Positions 31,081-35,784 of a stretch of DNA of 35,800 bases are shown here, in pieces. The position numbers were made by a program, and so were the translations under genes. Where the stretch lies: positions 1 to 35,800 of the forward strand of contig JAAWHU010000031.1 of the NCBI GenBank assembly GCA_022796015.1, in the 5' to 3' direction. A model generated the notes under the pieces. That model did no database searches, was not told the DNA's origin, and was given only the letters and a program-made list of their open reading frames with translations. The DNA comes from Hungatella sp. GTDB lineage: Bacteria; Bacillota; Clostridia; Lachnospirales; Lachnospiraceae. Each line of letters opens with the position of its first letter. The first letter of the stretch is position 1.

Positions 31081-31222
31081 CTTTCTCCTCCTTTAGGTCA
31101 TATTCCTTTTCAAATGTTCTTTTATCTCTCTGGATGCTGATCCACACCTTGCTGCCTATCCACAATATCAGGATTCCGGCCAGGCACAGAATGAGGAAAG
31201 CACCAATCCATAGGATCCACAT
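31073..31222 (-). CDS. Small single-pass membrane protein coupled to the SPFH gene
   Basis: A 49-residue gene: 'MWILWIGAFLILCLAGILIL' then 'WIGSKVWISIQRDKRTFEKEYDLKEEKDE'. It has an N-terminal helix of ~27 hydrophobic residues (1-25) and a charged C-terminal tail, so one membrane span is likely. GGGAGG lies upstream with rather long spacing. Its TAA lies inside the first codons of the SPFH gene (overlap of 8 bases), so the two are probably translated together and may work as partners at the membrane. Confidence 0.75.
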   Translation of the reverse strand: MWILWIGAFLILCLAGILILWIGSKVWISIQRDKRTFEKEYDLKEEKDE

Positions 31223-31240
31223 GGGCTCTTAGCTACCTCC

Positions 31241-31426
31241 CTACACTTCCACTTGCACGCACTTTTCCACACCGTCATATGTAAGATTTAATGTCTCCCC
31301 AGCTTTATCCCTGATGACGGCTTTGTTTCCATTCACTTCCAAGGTAAAATACCCGTTTACAAATCCATTATCTGACATCCACCTGCGGAATACGTATTCA
31401 GCTATGCTCCTGCAGCCTTTTATCAT
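31241..31426 (-). CDS. Uncharacterised small early protein
   Basis: About 61 residues from an ATG at 31426 with AGGAGGTGG eight bases upstream; a GTG four codons earlier is possible. The sequence 'AEYVFRRWMSDNGFVNGYFTLEVNGNKAVIRDKAGETLNLTYDGVEKCVQVEV' reads as helix followed by a small beta sheet. The 5' part overlaps the gene before it by about 29 bases. Function unknown. Confidence 0.65.
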   Translation of the reverse strand: MIKGCRSIAEYVFRRWMSDNGFVNGYFTLEVNGNKAVIRDKAGETLNLTYDGVEKCVQVEV

Positions 31427-31748
31427 CAGATGGTCCACCTCCTTCCGCCGTCTGTCTTTGATCCTTCTTCATCGCTTCACTTAAAGCCAGTATGTAGGCG
31501 GAAAAGACTTGGAACTGCCGCTCTCTGGAGTTCCCGGCTGCTTCCACAAGTATCTCTACTGTAGAATTAGCCGTGATATCTATCAATTCGGCTGGCTTAA
31601 GACCTCCTCCTGCCATAACTGTTTGAGAGACATGTCCCTCTTCTCCTGCTTTACGGATTCCTACTGCCACGATCATGTCACATGATTCAAGCTTTATGGT
31701 TCTTGGTCTTTGTCCTTCAAACTCTGACCTGATGGTTGCTTCTGTCAT
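31398..31748 (-). CDS. Uncharacterised early phage protein
   Basis: About 116 residues from an ATG at 31748 (AAGGAGAAG upstream), overlapping the preceding stop as ATGA. Contents: 'EFEGQRPRTIKLESCDMIVAVGIRKAGEEGHVSQTVMAGGGLKPAELIDITANSTVEILVEAAGNSRERQFQVFSAYILALSEAM'. The first half is beta-rich, the second helical. No family recognised. Confidence 0.65.
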   Translation of the reverse strand: MTEATIRSEFEGQRPRTIKLESCDMIVAVGIRKAGEEGHVSQTVMAGGGLKPAELIDITANSTVEILVEAAGNSRERQFQVFSAYILALSEAMKKDQRQTAEGGGPSDDKRLQEHS

Positions 31749-31987
31749 TTTGCTTCTCCTTTCATTTTGATGTGGAATCTCTTTTTTTCTTCCCACTTAA
31801 GTTCTATTTCAAGGCGTTCTTTGTAATTGGAGTAGTACCTTGCGGAAACAATGCATTCAATCACGTTATCGGCTGTATATTTTTCTAATAACGGAGTCTG
31901 ATCAAATTTCTCTACAGCCTGCCGGATCTGTTCTAAAGACTCCCTCAGTATTTTGTTTTCGATCTCCAAACGATCCACTTTTTTCAA
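31745..31987 (-). CDS. Coiled-coil early protein
   Basis: About 80 residues. I chose the TTG at 31987 because AAGGGGG is well placed upstream; a GTG seven codons earlier has no good site. 'VDRLEIENKILRESLEQIRQAVEKFDQTPLLEKYTADNVIECIVSARYYSNYKERLEIELKWEEKKRFHIKM' begins with a coiled-coil heptad pattern. It overlaps the following gene as ATGA. Function unknown. Confidence 0.6.
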   Translation of the reverse strand: MKKVDRLEIENKILRESLEQIRQAVEKFDQTPLLEKYTADNVIECIVSARYYSNYKERLEIELKWEEKKRFHIKMKGEAK

Positions 31988-32000
31988 GATATATCCCCCT

Positions 32001-32222
32001 TCATCCACCTCTTGGCATTGCAGTTACCTGTGCTTTAATTTCTTTAAGCCGCCACATCTCAAATCCTTCCGTATCGAAGAAAATTGGGCTATTCTTTTTT
32101 GTAGGATTACTTTTGCTGGCAAAATTCTGGTTACGGCTGTGATATGCATACATTAAATATTCCTGGGGAAATCCCATTTTTTGGAGCTCAGATATTCTCA
32201 TAATCGGCTTTGGGTATTTCAC
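32001..32222 (-). CDS. Excisionase-like / helix-turn-helix DNA-binding protein
   Basis: A 73-residue protein: 'MRISELQKMGFPQEYLMYAYHSRNQNFASKSNPTKKNSPIFFDTEGFEMWRLKEI'. The layout (short HTH 'ISEL..MGFP...L..A', then 'SPIFFDTEGFE.W') is the MerR/excisionase-like winged helix common as the first early gene in Firmicutes phages. GTG start with GGAGGTGAG upstream. Its position at the head of the long minus-strand early operon fits a regulator or excisionase. Confidence 0.7.
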   Translation of the reverse strand: MKYPKPIMRISELQKMGFPQEYLMYAYHSRNQNFASKSNPTKKNSPIFFDTEGFEMWRLKEIKAQVTAMPRGG

Positions 32223-32228
32223 CTTCTC

Positions 32229-32291
32229 TCACCTCCTTCTTATCTGGTGTCTGATCATTCTCTTCAATTTACTGATCTTAGGGCTGTACAT
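32229..32291 (-). CDS. Possible 20-residue basic peptide ahead of the early operon
   Basis: An ATG at 32291 opens MYSPKISKLKRMIRHQIRRR, a very basic peptide ending just before the next gene. A weak GAGGAAGCGGAG site is upstream. It could be a leader peptide for the early operon or chance. It partly overlaps the left end of cassette A's repeat, so it cannot be separated from that region by sequence alone. Confidence 0.3.
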   Translation of the reverse strand: MYSPKISKLKRMIRHQIRRR

Positions 32292-32294
32292 GGC

Positions 32295-32358
32295 GCTCCG
32301 CTTCCTCTAAAATCCCTGTTGCTATTCCCCACCCTTCCTCTTATACTGTATGTACAGG
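32295..32358. repeat. 64-bp promoter-leader repeat, copy A
   Basis: Matches positions 33161-33224 at 63 of 64 bases. It covers the promoter and the first part of the 5' leader of two neighbouring cassettes, while the coding parts that follow are unrelated. Copy C (about 33853-33906) is diverged but keeps the -35/-10 spacing and the hairpin. Confidence 0.9.
32319..32347 (+). promoter_or_regulatory. Cassette A promoter
   Basis: TTGCTA (32319-32324), 17-base spacer, TATACT (32342-32347). The same -35/-10 pair with identical spacing precedes two other plus-strand genes in this region. Transcription should start near 32354, so the leader hairpin begins almost at the 5' end. Confidence 0.8.
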
Positions 32359-32378
32359 CCGCTGGCGCGGCCGAGTAC
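32352..32378 (+). promoter_or_regulatory. Cassette A 5' leader hairpin
   Basis: GGCCG (32357-32361), loop CTGGCG, CGGCC (32368-32372), flanked by GTAC on both sides (32352-32355 and 32375-32378). Copies B and C have different stem bases but keep pairing and keep a 6-nt loop of type CTGSCR. It ends ~12 bases before the ribosome binding site. Confidence 0.75.
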
Positions 32379-32398
32379 GGAAGAAAGGAGAACCAGCA

Positions 32399-32830
32399 AT
32401 GGCAACATATAAAATATCTGACTTGTATAACATACTCAGCGAACTTGCCAATGATGGATATGAATATGTTAATATTGACCTTATTGAGGCAGTCGGTGAA
32501 GAACCCGAATCGTTATCCCTTGACGCAATTGAAGATTCTTTTAGCACAGTTAATGACTCTGTTGAATGTTGTACTATCCCAGAAGATTACTCTATCCACA
32601 ATAAACTTACACGCTCTATCAGACCAACTGACTATTGTTGTGAAATGAATTTCACCTATGAAGAACTGGGAACCATACATCACGCAGCCACTAACGCACT
32701 CGAATACTTCAGCGACCTACTCAAAGATCCTTCTCAGCCAAAAGATATCGTAAAAGAAATTAAACAGTCTTCTGTTGAATTGCGAAATCTCCAGGCTAAA
32801 CTTGCACATTTTTTAAAGCGTCTTCACTGA
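32399..32830 (+). CDS. Cassette A acidic protein
   Basis: A 143-residue protein on the strand opposite to the operons around it, with its own promoter, leader hairpin and AAAGGAG site. It is acidic: about 26 Asp/Glu against 12 Lys/Arg. The N-terminus 'MATYKISDLYNILSELANDGYEYVNIDLIE' alternates helix and strand; a C-terminal helix 'PKDIVKEIKQSSVELRNLQAKLAHFLKRLH' is the only basic part. No family recognised. It is laid out like a moron gene. Its end overlaps the end of a convergent gene by 18 bases. Confidence 0.8.
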   Translation: MATYKISDLYNILSELANDGYEYVNIDLIEAVGEEPESLSLDAIEDSFSTVNDSVECCTIPEDYSIHNKLTRSIRPTDYCCEMNFTYEELGTIHHAATNALEYFSDLLKDPSQPKDIVKEIKQSSVELRNLQAKLAHFLKRLH

Positions 32831-33004
32831 ACATCTAACCCTTTTGCCCGAAATGCGTGCAATGCGCGCCGCCGCCTTTCGGGCTATTTCTTTTACAAGA
32901 TCCTCTTCCGCTTTTCCTGCTCCTGTTATTGTCATCTGGATCTCAGACTTCCTTGGCATTGCATTAGTATGCATCCCTAACGGAAACTTCTTCCTTATAA
33001 ACAT
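32813..33004 (-). CDS. Small basic protein convergent with cassette A
   Basis: 63 residues from an ATG at 33004 with GAGGAGGG upstream; the in-frame upstream extension has no better site. The second half 'SEIQMTITGAGKAEEDLVKEIARKAAARIARISGKRVRC' looks like one strand plus a long helix. Its last 18 bases overlap the end of the plus-strand 143-residue gene. The partner of cassette B (33530-33706) has the same strand-helix plan, so the two may be distant relatives. Function unknown. Confidence 0.7.
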   Translation of the reverse strand: MFIRKKFPLGMHTNAMPRKSEIQMTITGAGKAEEDLVKEIARKAAARIARISGKRVRCSVKTL

Positions 33005-33121
33005 TCTTTCCCTCCTCACTGGCGTGGAAATGCTTATCCTGTTCCACGTCTACATTCATGGCATCTTATGATTTCTCCCAATTCGTTTATTTGTTGCTAC
33101 TGATTCATCCAGCTAATATAC

Positions 33122-33154
33122 CAATGTCATTTACTTAAGCCTTCCCTCCGTTAA
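33122..33154. repeat. 33-bp conserved intergenic element, copy 1
   Basis: Matches 33812-33844 at 31 of 33 bases, and its first 16 bases match 34369-34384 with three expected purine/pyrimidine changes. Each copy lies upstream of the minus-strand convergent gene (and, in two cases, just left of a plus-strand promoter). On the minus strand it contains GGAGGG and an ATG 12 bases further on, but the frames behind it are short. Role unknown. Confidence 0.7.
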
Positions 33155-33160
33155 GTTAAG

Positions 33161-33224
33161 GCTCCGCTCCCTCTAAAATCCCTGTTGCTATTCCCCACCC
33201 TTCCTCTTATACTGTATGTACAGG
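33161..33224. repeat. 64-bp promoter-leader repeat, copy B
   Basis: Differs from 32295-32358 by one base. The following leader diverges only in the hairpin stem, where paired changes keep the structure. Confidence 0.9.
33185..33213 (+). promoter_or_regulatory. Cassette B promoter
   Basis: TTGCTA (33185-33190), 17-base spacer, TATACT (33208-33213), identical to the cassette A promoter over its whole length. Confidence 0.8.
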
Positions 33225-33238
33225 TCACTGCCATGGCC
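33223..33238 (+). promoter_or_regulatory. Cassette B 5' leader hairpin
   Basis: GGTCA (33223-33227), loop CTGCCA, TGGCC (33234-33238), with one G-U pair. It corresponds to the cassette A hairpin, with compensating stem changes. GTAC flanks both sides as in copy A. Confidence 0.75.
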
Positions 33239-33264
33239 GAGTACACAAGGAAGGAGGATCAGCA

Positions 33265-33546
33265 ATGGGATACTTACCTATTCCAGTAGACATGTATTTT
33301 GAAGACTTTGCGATGGAAGTCCTGGAATACAATGTACTAAACAATAACAATGTGATTGGCACTTACCAAGGTCTTTCCAACAGTGATGAAGATGGAACAT
33401 ATATCGGATTTAAGATGAGCGACCAGCCATTAATTTCTGTTGGTAACACTTTATGTACAGTTGATGGATTAGAAGAATACCAAATCATCAAGGTTTCCTA
33501 TGACCGTTATGAAGACAAGCCAGAATTACTCAAGGCATATTATTGA
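33265..33546 (+). CDS. Cassette B acidic protein
   Basis: A 93-residue protein with AAGGAGG before the ATG. It is very acidic: 16 Asp/Glu against 5 Lys/Arg. The sequence 'VDMYFEDFAMEVLEYNVLNNNNVIGTYQGLSNSDEDGTYIGFKMSDQPLISVGNTLCTVDGLEEYQIIKVSYDRYEDKPELL' reads as a small beta-rich fold. No family recognised and no resemblance to the proteins of cassettes A or C, despite the shared promoter and leader. Its last 17 bases overlap the convergent minus-strand gene. Confidence 0.82.
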   Translation: MGYLPIPVDMYFEDFAMEVLEYNVLNNNNVIGTYQGLSNSDEDGTYIGFKMSDQPLISVGNTLCTVDGLEEYQIIKVSYDRYEDKPELLKAYY

Positions 33547-33706
33547 TTTTTTCCGCTATGTGCAGATAAAATTTTCGTGCGCTTTGAGCAATAAAGCTGA
33601 TTGTTTCTCTCATTTCTTCTGATGTAGCACAATCAGCTTTTATTCTCATTTCTAATACAGTTCCTTTTTCATTTTTGAAAACTTTCTTTTCAGAAAATGC
33701 TCCCAA
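33530..33706 (-). CDS. Small protein convergent with cassette B
   Basis: About 58 residues from a TTG at 33706 with GGGGTGAG upstream; a TTG six codons earlier is the alternative. Sequence: 'FKNEKGTVLEMRIKADCATSEEMRETISFIAQSARKFYLHIAEKI'. A strand (MRIKA) is followed by a long helix containing EE, as in the cassette A partner. Its end overlaps the 93-residue gene by 17 bases. Function unknown. Confidence 0.65.
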   Translation of the reverse strand: MGAFSEKKVFKNEKGTVLEMRIKADCATSEEMRETISFIAQSARKFYLHIAEKINNMP

Positions 33707-33727
33707 TATCTCACCCCCCTTCAATTA

Positions 33728-33820
33728 TTACCTCGCCTCCTTCCTAAGCTCTTCTGTCTGATGCAAACAAATAGTCAAAATCATATTCTGGAAACAACTC
33801 AGCTTTTGTAGCAATATCAT
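33728..33820 (-). CDS. Doubtful short frame upstream of the cassette B partner
   Basis: An ATG in the conserved 33-bp element opens 30 codons (MILLQKLSCFQNMILTICL...) ending just before the 58-residue gene. The neighbouring frame, which has no start, reads more like protein (KAELFPEYDFDYLFASDR). It may be a remnant of an interrupted gene rather than an active one. Confidence 0.25.
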   Translation of the reverse strand: MILLQKLSCFQNMILTICLHQTEELRKEAR

Positions 33821-33844
33821 TTATTTAAGCCTTCCCTCCGTTAA
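33812..33844. repeat. 33-bp conserved intergenic element, copy 2
   Basis: 31 of 33 bases match copy 1 (33122-33154). It ends nine bases before the -35 box of the cassette C promoter. Confidence 0.7.
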
Positions 33845-33852
33845 AATTTGTC

Positions 33853-33881
33853 TTGCTCCGCCATCTCTCCTGCCTTATACT
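33853..33881 (+). promoter_or_regulatory. Cassette C promoter
   Basis: TTGCTC (33853-33858), 17-base spacer, TATACT (33876-33881). The spacer differs from A and B but length and both boxes are kept. Confidence 0.8.
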
Positions 33882-33890
33882 GTACTCACA

Positions 33891-33906
33891 GGCTCCTGCC
33901 AGAGCC
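33891..33906 (+). promoter_or_regulatory. Cassette C 5' leader hairpin
   Basis: GGCTC (33891-33895), loop CTGCCA, GAGCC (33902-33906). The loop is the same as in copy B. The outer pair CTGTA/TACAG can extend the structure. Confidence 0.75.
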
Positions 33907-33930
33907 TAATACAGAAGAAAGGAGACTATC

Positions 33931-34149
33931 ATGGCAAATTATATTAATCCTGAAATCGCTGCACATAATATTGCATCAGCATTTTGCCAACATGAAATAC
34001 AGAATCTTCCAGAATCTGCTTTCGCTCCTGGTGATATTAAATATTCATGTACTGCAGCCCAAAAAATGTGGGAATTGTATTCCAATGTCTATGATTTTGT
34101 ATTTGATGCCGCTATGGATGAAAATAATTCTTCTATGCATGATGAATAA
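33931..34149 (+). CDS. Cassette C acidic protein
   Basis: A 72-residue protein with GAAAGGAG before the ATG, and about 11 Asp/Glu against 2 Lys. Sequence 'MANYINPEIAAHNIASAFCQHEIQNLPESAF' then a helical, aromatic 'QKMWELYSNVYDFVFDAAMDE'. No family recognised. It is the smallest of the three cassette products. Its 3' end overlaps the convergent gene by 61 bases, more than in A and B. Confidence 0.8.
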   Translation: MANYINPEIAAHNIASAFCQHEIQNLPESAFAPGDIKYSCTAAQKMWELYSNVYDFVFDAAMDENNSSMHDE

Positions 34150-34346
34150 TTAAATTCATCCACTTTCCTCAATGGGTCTTTTTTTGTCATGTTGCTCATG
34201 ACAACTCCCATTGAGGAAAATAAATATTCTATCTCCTTCAAATTGAATTTTTCTTTGTCTAAATAATCAAACACATAGTTAGCTGCTTGGGCAATCTTAT
34301 ATGGATTAACTCCATTTTGTTTCATATGTATAATATGCCTGTTCAT
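34089..34346 (-). CDS. Protein convergent with cassette C
   Basis: 85 residues from an ATG at 34346 with GAGGGGGTGAAGG upstream. 'MKQNGVNPYKIAQAANYVFDYLDKEKFNLKEIEYLFSSMGVVMSNMTKKDPLRKVDEF' is all helical. It overlaps the end of the 72-residue gene by 61 bases on the other strand. Not related in sequence to the partners of cassettes A and B. Function unknown. Confidence 0.7.
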   Translation of the reverse strand: MNRHIIHMKQNGVNPYKIAQAANYVFDYLDKEKFNLKEIEYLFSSMGVVMSNMTKKDPLRKVDEFNYSSCIEELFSSIAASNTKS

Positions 34347-34368
34347 CCTTCACCCCCTCTCTAGGCCC

Positions 34369-34384
34369 CAATATCATCTACTTA
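34369..34384. repeat. Partial copy of the conserved intergenic element
   Basis: CAATATCATCTACTTA matches the first 16 bases of the element at 33122 and 33812, and then runs directly into the left 29-bp inverted repeat. Confidence 0.6.
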
Positions 34385-34413
34385 GTCCCTTTTTAAGATG
34401 GCGGTTGCTGATG
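34385..34413. repeat. 29-bp inverted repeat, left copy
   Basis: Perfect reverse complement of 35118-35146 over 29 bases. Together they bracket a complete divergent regulator module of about 700 bp. Flanking bases do not match, and no target-site duplication is seen. Confidence 0.93.
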
Positions 34414-34428
34414 ATACTCCTTGGATTA

Positions 34429-34575
34429 TCATGCTGTCTGCTTTGGGGGATTGCGTGGCTGGCTAATCTCCTGCTGTGCCAAAATACCCATAATAAAAAT
34501 TCTTACCTTTTCAACAGTGCTTTCATCATTGATTTTTTCAATATCAGCTTTTAAAGTTTCTTGTGCTTTAGTCAT
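34429..34575 (-). CDS. Small switch protein with QPRNPP end (module 1)
   Basis: A 48-residue gene: 'MTKAQETLKADIEKINDEST' then 'VEKVRIFIMGILAQQEISQP' and RNPPKQTA. AAAGGAGG lies upstream of the ATG, and a consensus minus-strand promoter is placed 33-61 bases upstream. It is divergent from the repressor gene, which is the Cro/antirepressor position. The C-terminal QPRNPPxQxA is shared with the corresponding gene of module 2 (35495-35668), though the rest differs. Function unknown. Confidence 0.75.
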   Translation of the reverse strand: MTKAQETLKADIEKINDESTVEKVRIFIMGILAQQEISQPRNPPKQTA

Positions 34576-34593
34576 CACTTTTCCTCCTTTCTG

Positions 34594-34606
34594 TTGCTTT
34601 TAGCAA
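34594..34606. promoter_or_regulatory. Operator O1 (TTGCT-N3-AGCAA)
   Basis: Palindrome TTGCT-TTT-AGCAA just downstream of the minus-strand -10 box. Confidence 0.7.
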
Positions 34607-34607
34607 A

Positions 34608-34636
34608 ATTATATATTGCTTTAAGCAATTTGTCAA
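34608..34636 (-). promoter_or_regulatory. Module 1 leftward promoter
   Basis: Minus strand TTGACA (34636-34631), 17-base spacer, TATAAT (34613-34608), a perfect consensus. A palindrome ATTGCTT-T-AAGCAAT (34615-34629) fills the spacer. Confidence 0.9.
34615..34629. promoter_or_regulatory. Operator O2 (ATTGCTT-T-AAGCAAT)
   Basis: Perfect 15-bp palindrome in the spacer of the leftward promoter; shares TTGCT/AGCAA half-sites with O1. Confidence 0.8.
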
Positions 34637-34657
34637 GCTATTTTTCAACATTTAGTA

Positions 34658-34686
34658 TTGACATAAGCAATACTATTTGCTATGCT
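34658..34686 (+). promoter_or_regulatory. Module 1 repressor promoter and operator O3
   Basis: TTGACA (34658-34663), 17-base spacer, TATGCT (34681-34686). AGCAA-N6-TTGCT (34666-34681) overlaps spacer and -10, with the same half-sites as O1 and O2 in the opposite arrangement. Divergent promoters with three related operators form a lysis-lysogeny type switch. Confidence 0.85.
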
Positions 34687-34707
34687 AATTTCAGTGAGGT
34701 GATAATT

Positions 34708-35034
34708 ATGATTTGTGAAAGATTAAAAGTTCTTCTAAAAGAACTTGGAATGTCTCAGAGACAATTTGCCATAAAAATAAATCTTGATGCTGGTTATTTC
34801 TCCAGAATCATGCAAGGGAAAGTCAATCCCCCTGACAGAATCCTTTTGTTAATTGAAAATGTATTTAATGTTAATAAAAATTGGTTAGAAAATGGTGAAG
34901 GGGATATGTTCTCGAATCAAGGCATTTCTCTAGCAAAAAAGCAAGTTTTAGAATCTATTGACACCCTTAATGATGAACAAGTAAATGCAGTTTCTTCATT
35001 CATAAAATACCTAACCGAAAATAAAGAGAAATAG
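34708..35034 (+). CDS. Cro/CI-type HTH repressor (module 1)
   Basis: A 108-residue regulator. N-terminal HTH: 'RLKVLLKELGMSQRQFAIKINLDAGYFSRIMQGKVNPPDRILLLIENVFNVNKNWLENGEG', a standard lambda-repressor-like five-helix domain. A short helical C-terminus (ISLAKKQVLESIDTLNDEQVNAVSSFIKYL) may dimerise; there is no LexA-type protease domain, so cleavage-independent induction is likely. ATG with GAGGTGA. The longer in-frame upstream frame includes the promoter and is not coding. It probably binds the TTGCT/AGCAA operators. Confidence 0.9.
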   Translation: MICERLKVLLKELGMSQRQFAIKINLDAGYFSRIMQGKVNPPDRILLLIENVFNVNKNWLENGEGDMFSNQGISLAKKQVLESIDTLNDEQVNAVSSFIKYLTENKEK

Positions 35035-35117
35035 CACATATATACCAATGCAGGAATGAAATCCACTCCTGCACCAGCCCACATGGTAGTGGATAATACA
35101 TATTTTCCAACGTTATA

Positions 35118-35146
35118 CATCAGCAACCGCCATCTTAAAAAGGGAC
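35118..35146. repeat. 29-bp inverted repeat, right copy
   Basis: Perfect reverse complement of 34385-34413. It lies ~85 bases past the repressor stop. Confidence 0.93.
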
Positions 35147-35183
35147 ATTCGTTTAGGACTGGAAGCCCTAAAAAAGGAGCAAG

Positions 35184-35207
35184 AAGAAGGGGAATAGCCC
35201 CTTCTTT
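35184..35207 (+). terminator. Terminator-like hairpin after the repressor
   Basis: AAGAAGGGG (35184-35192), loop AATAG, CCCCTTCTT (35198-35206) followed by T, C, T. A strong 9-bp stem with a short T-run. It works in either direction in principle (CTTGCTCCTTTTTT on the minus strand). Confidence 0.65.
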
Positions 35208-35437
35208 CTGCATATTTATTGGCTCTTATTCACTGGGTACACAATTCCGAAAAGGGAGTAACATTATTGAAGATTTCCCTAAAATCAAACCTAAAAACGC
35301 AAAAATCTTTTCCGAAAAAATTGATCAGGAAATTGACCGTTTCCGTTCCTACTATGAGCAAGGGGTGATTTCTGCTGAAAAATTTGTAAAGATCGTCGAT
35401 GCGATAAAAAAAGGAAAATAATTTTTTACTGCTCCGC

Positions 35438-35466
35438 AAGGCCTTTGGAACTTCCAGAGGCCTTTT
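35438..35466 (+). terminator. Terminator between modules 1 and 2
   Basis: AAGGCCTTTGG (35438-35448), loop AACTT, CCAGAGGCCTT (35454-35464) with one T-G pair, then TT. The stem follows the SHOCT-like fragment and faces the end of the module 2 minus-strand gene. Confidence 0.7.
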
Positions 35467-35494
35467 CAATCGCCATCCAAACAATAATCTACTT

Positions 35495-35668
35495 CTATGA
35501 CTGGGCCATCTGCATTGGGGGATTGCGTGGCTGTTCATATCCTAATTCTGCCATAGTGGTCATCTTGCCAGCTCTGAAACCAGCAACGAATACTTCTAAT
35601 ATATCTGCTTCCTGGTCGGGCATATCTTTTATACTTTCAATTATTTGTATCTTTTTTCCACTTTGCAT
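35495..35668 (-). CDS. Small switch protein with QPRNPP end (module 2)
   Basis: A 57-residue gene: 'MQSGKKIQIIESIKDMPDQE' then 'ADILEVFVAGFRAGKMTTMA' and ELGYEQPRNPPMQMAQS. AAAGGAGGAA lies upstream of the ATG. It occupies the same divergent position as the 48-residue protein of module 1 and ends in the same QPRNPPxQxA, so the two are paralogues in their C-terminus. The apolar central helix may be for dimer contacts. Function unknown. Confidence 0.75.
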   Translation of the reverse strand: MQSGKKIQIIESIKDMPDQEADILEVFVAGFRAGKMTTMAELGYEQPRNPPMQMAQS

Positions 35669-35690
35669 TTTATTCCTCCTTTCTACTTTT

Positions 35691-35752
35691 CTGAGATAAG
35701 AATATCATTTCTTAGATAAGTTGTCAATATTATTTTTCTTGACTGAGAAAAG
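35691..35752. repeat. Operator-like repeats of module 2
   Basis: CTGAGATAAG (35691-35700), CTTAGATAAG (35711-35720) and CTGAGAAAAG (35743-35752) are related 10-mers spread over both divergent promoters. They are unlike the TTGCT/AGCAA sites of module 1. Confidence 0.65.
35699..35727 (-). promoter_or_regulatory. Module 2 leftward promoter
   Basis: Minus strand TTGACA (35727-35722), 17-base spacer, TATTCT (35704-35699). It would drive the 57-residue gene. Confidence 0.8.
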
Positions 35753-35767
35753 TTTTTCTGGTAAACT
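35739..35767 (+). promoter_or_regulatory. Module 2 rightward promoter
   Basis: TTGACT (35739-35744), 17-base spacer, TAAACT (35762-35767). It points to the gene starting at 35785. Confidence 0.75.
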
Positions 35768-35784
35768 TGCTTTGAGGTGATGAA

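Larger units (their letters stand above)
35056..35421 (+). pseudogene. Open frame crossing the inverted repeat; only the C-terminal part looks real (SHOCT-like)
   Basis: The frame starts just after the repressor and runs through the right inverted repeat and a terminator hairpin, so its first half is unlikely to be protein. The last ~52 codons (from about 35263) read 'KIKPKNAKIFSEKIDQEIDRFRSYYEQGVISAEKFVKIVDAIKKG', resembling a SHOCT-type short C-terminal domain ('l..L..l...G.Is..EF...k..ll'). No ATG, GTG or TTG precedes that part in frame; an ATT near GGGAG would be the only start. I take it as a fragment or a gene with an unusual start. Confidence 0.45.

Noticed and set aside
32352..32378. 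Leader dyad as a repressor operator
   Set aside because: The stem bases change in a compensating way between cassettes while the loop is constant; a DNA operator would keep the arm sequence. RNA structure is the better reading, although an operator is not excluded.
32295..34413. Direct and inverted repeats as a CRISPR array
   Set aside because: Repeats are few, irregularly spaced, and separated by genes; there are no regular spacers and no cas genes.
35445..35699. Plus-strand frame of 84 codons at 35.5-35.7 kb
   Set aside because: Antisense to the 57-residue gene, which has a strong ribosome binding site and a paralogue in module 1.
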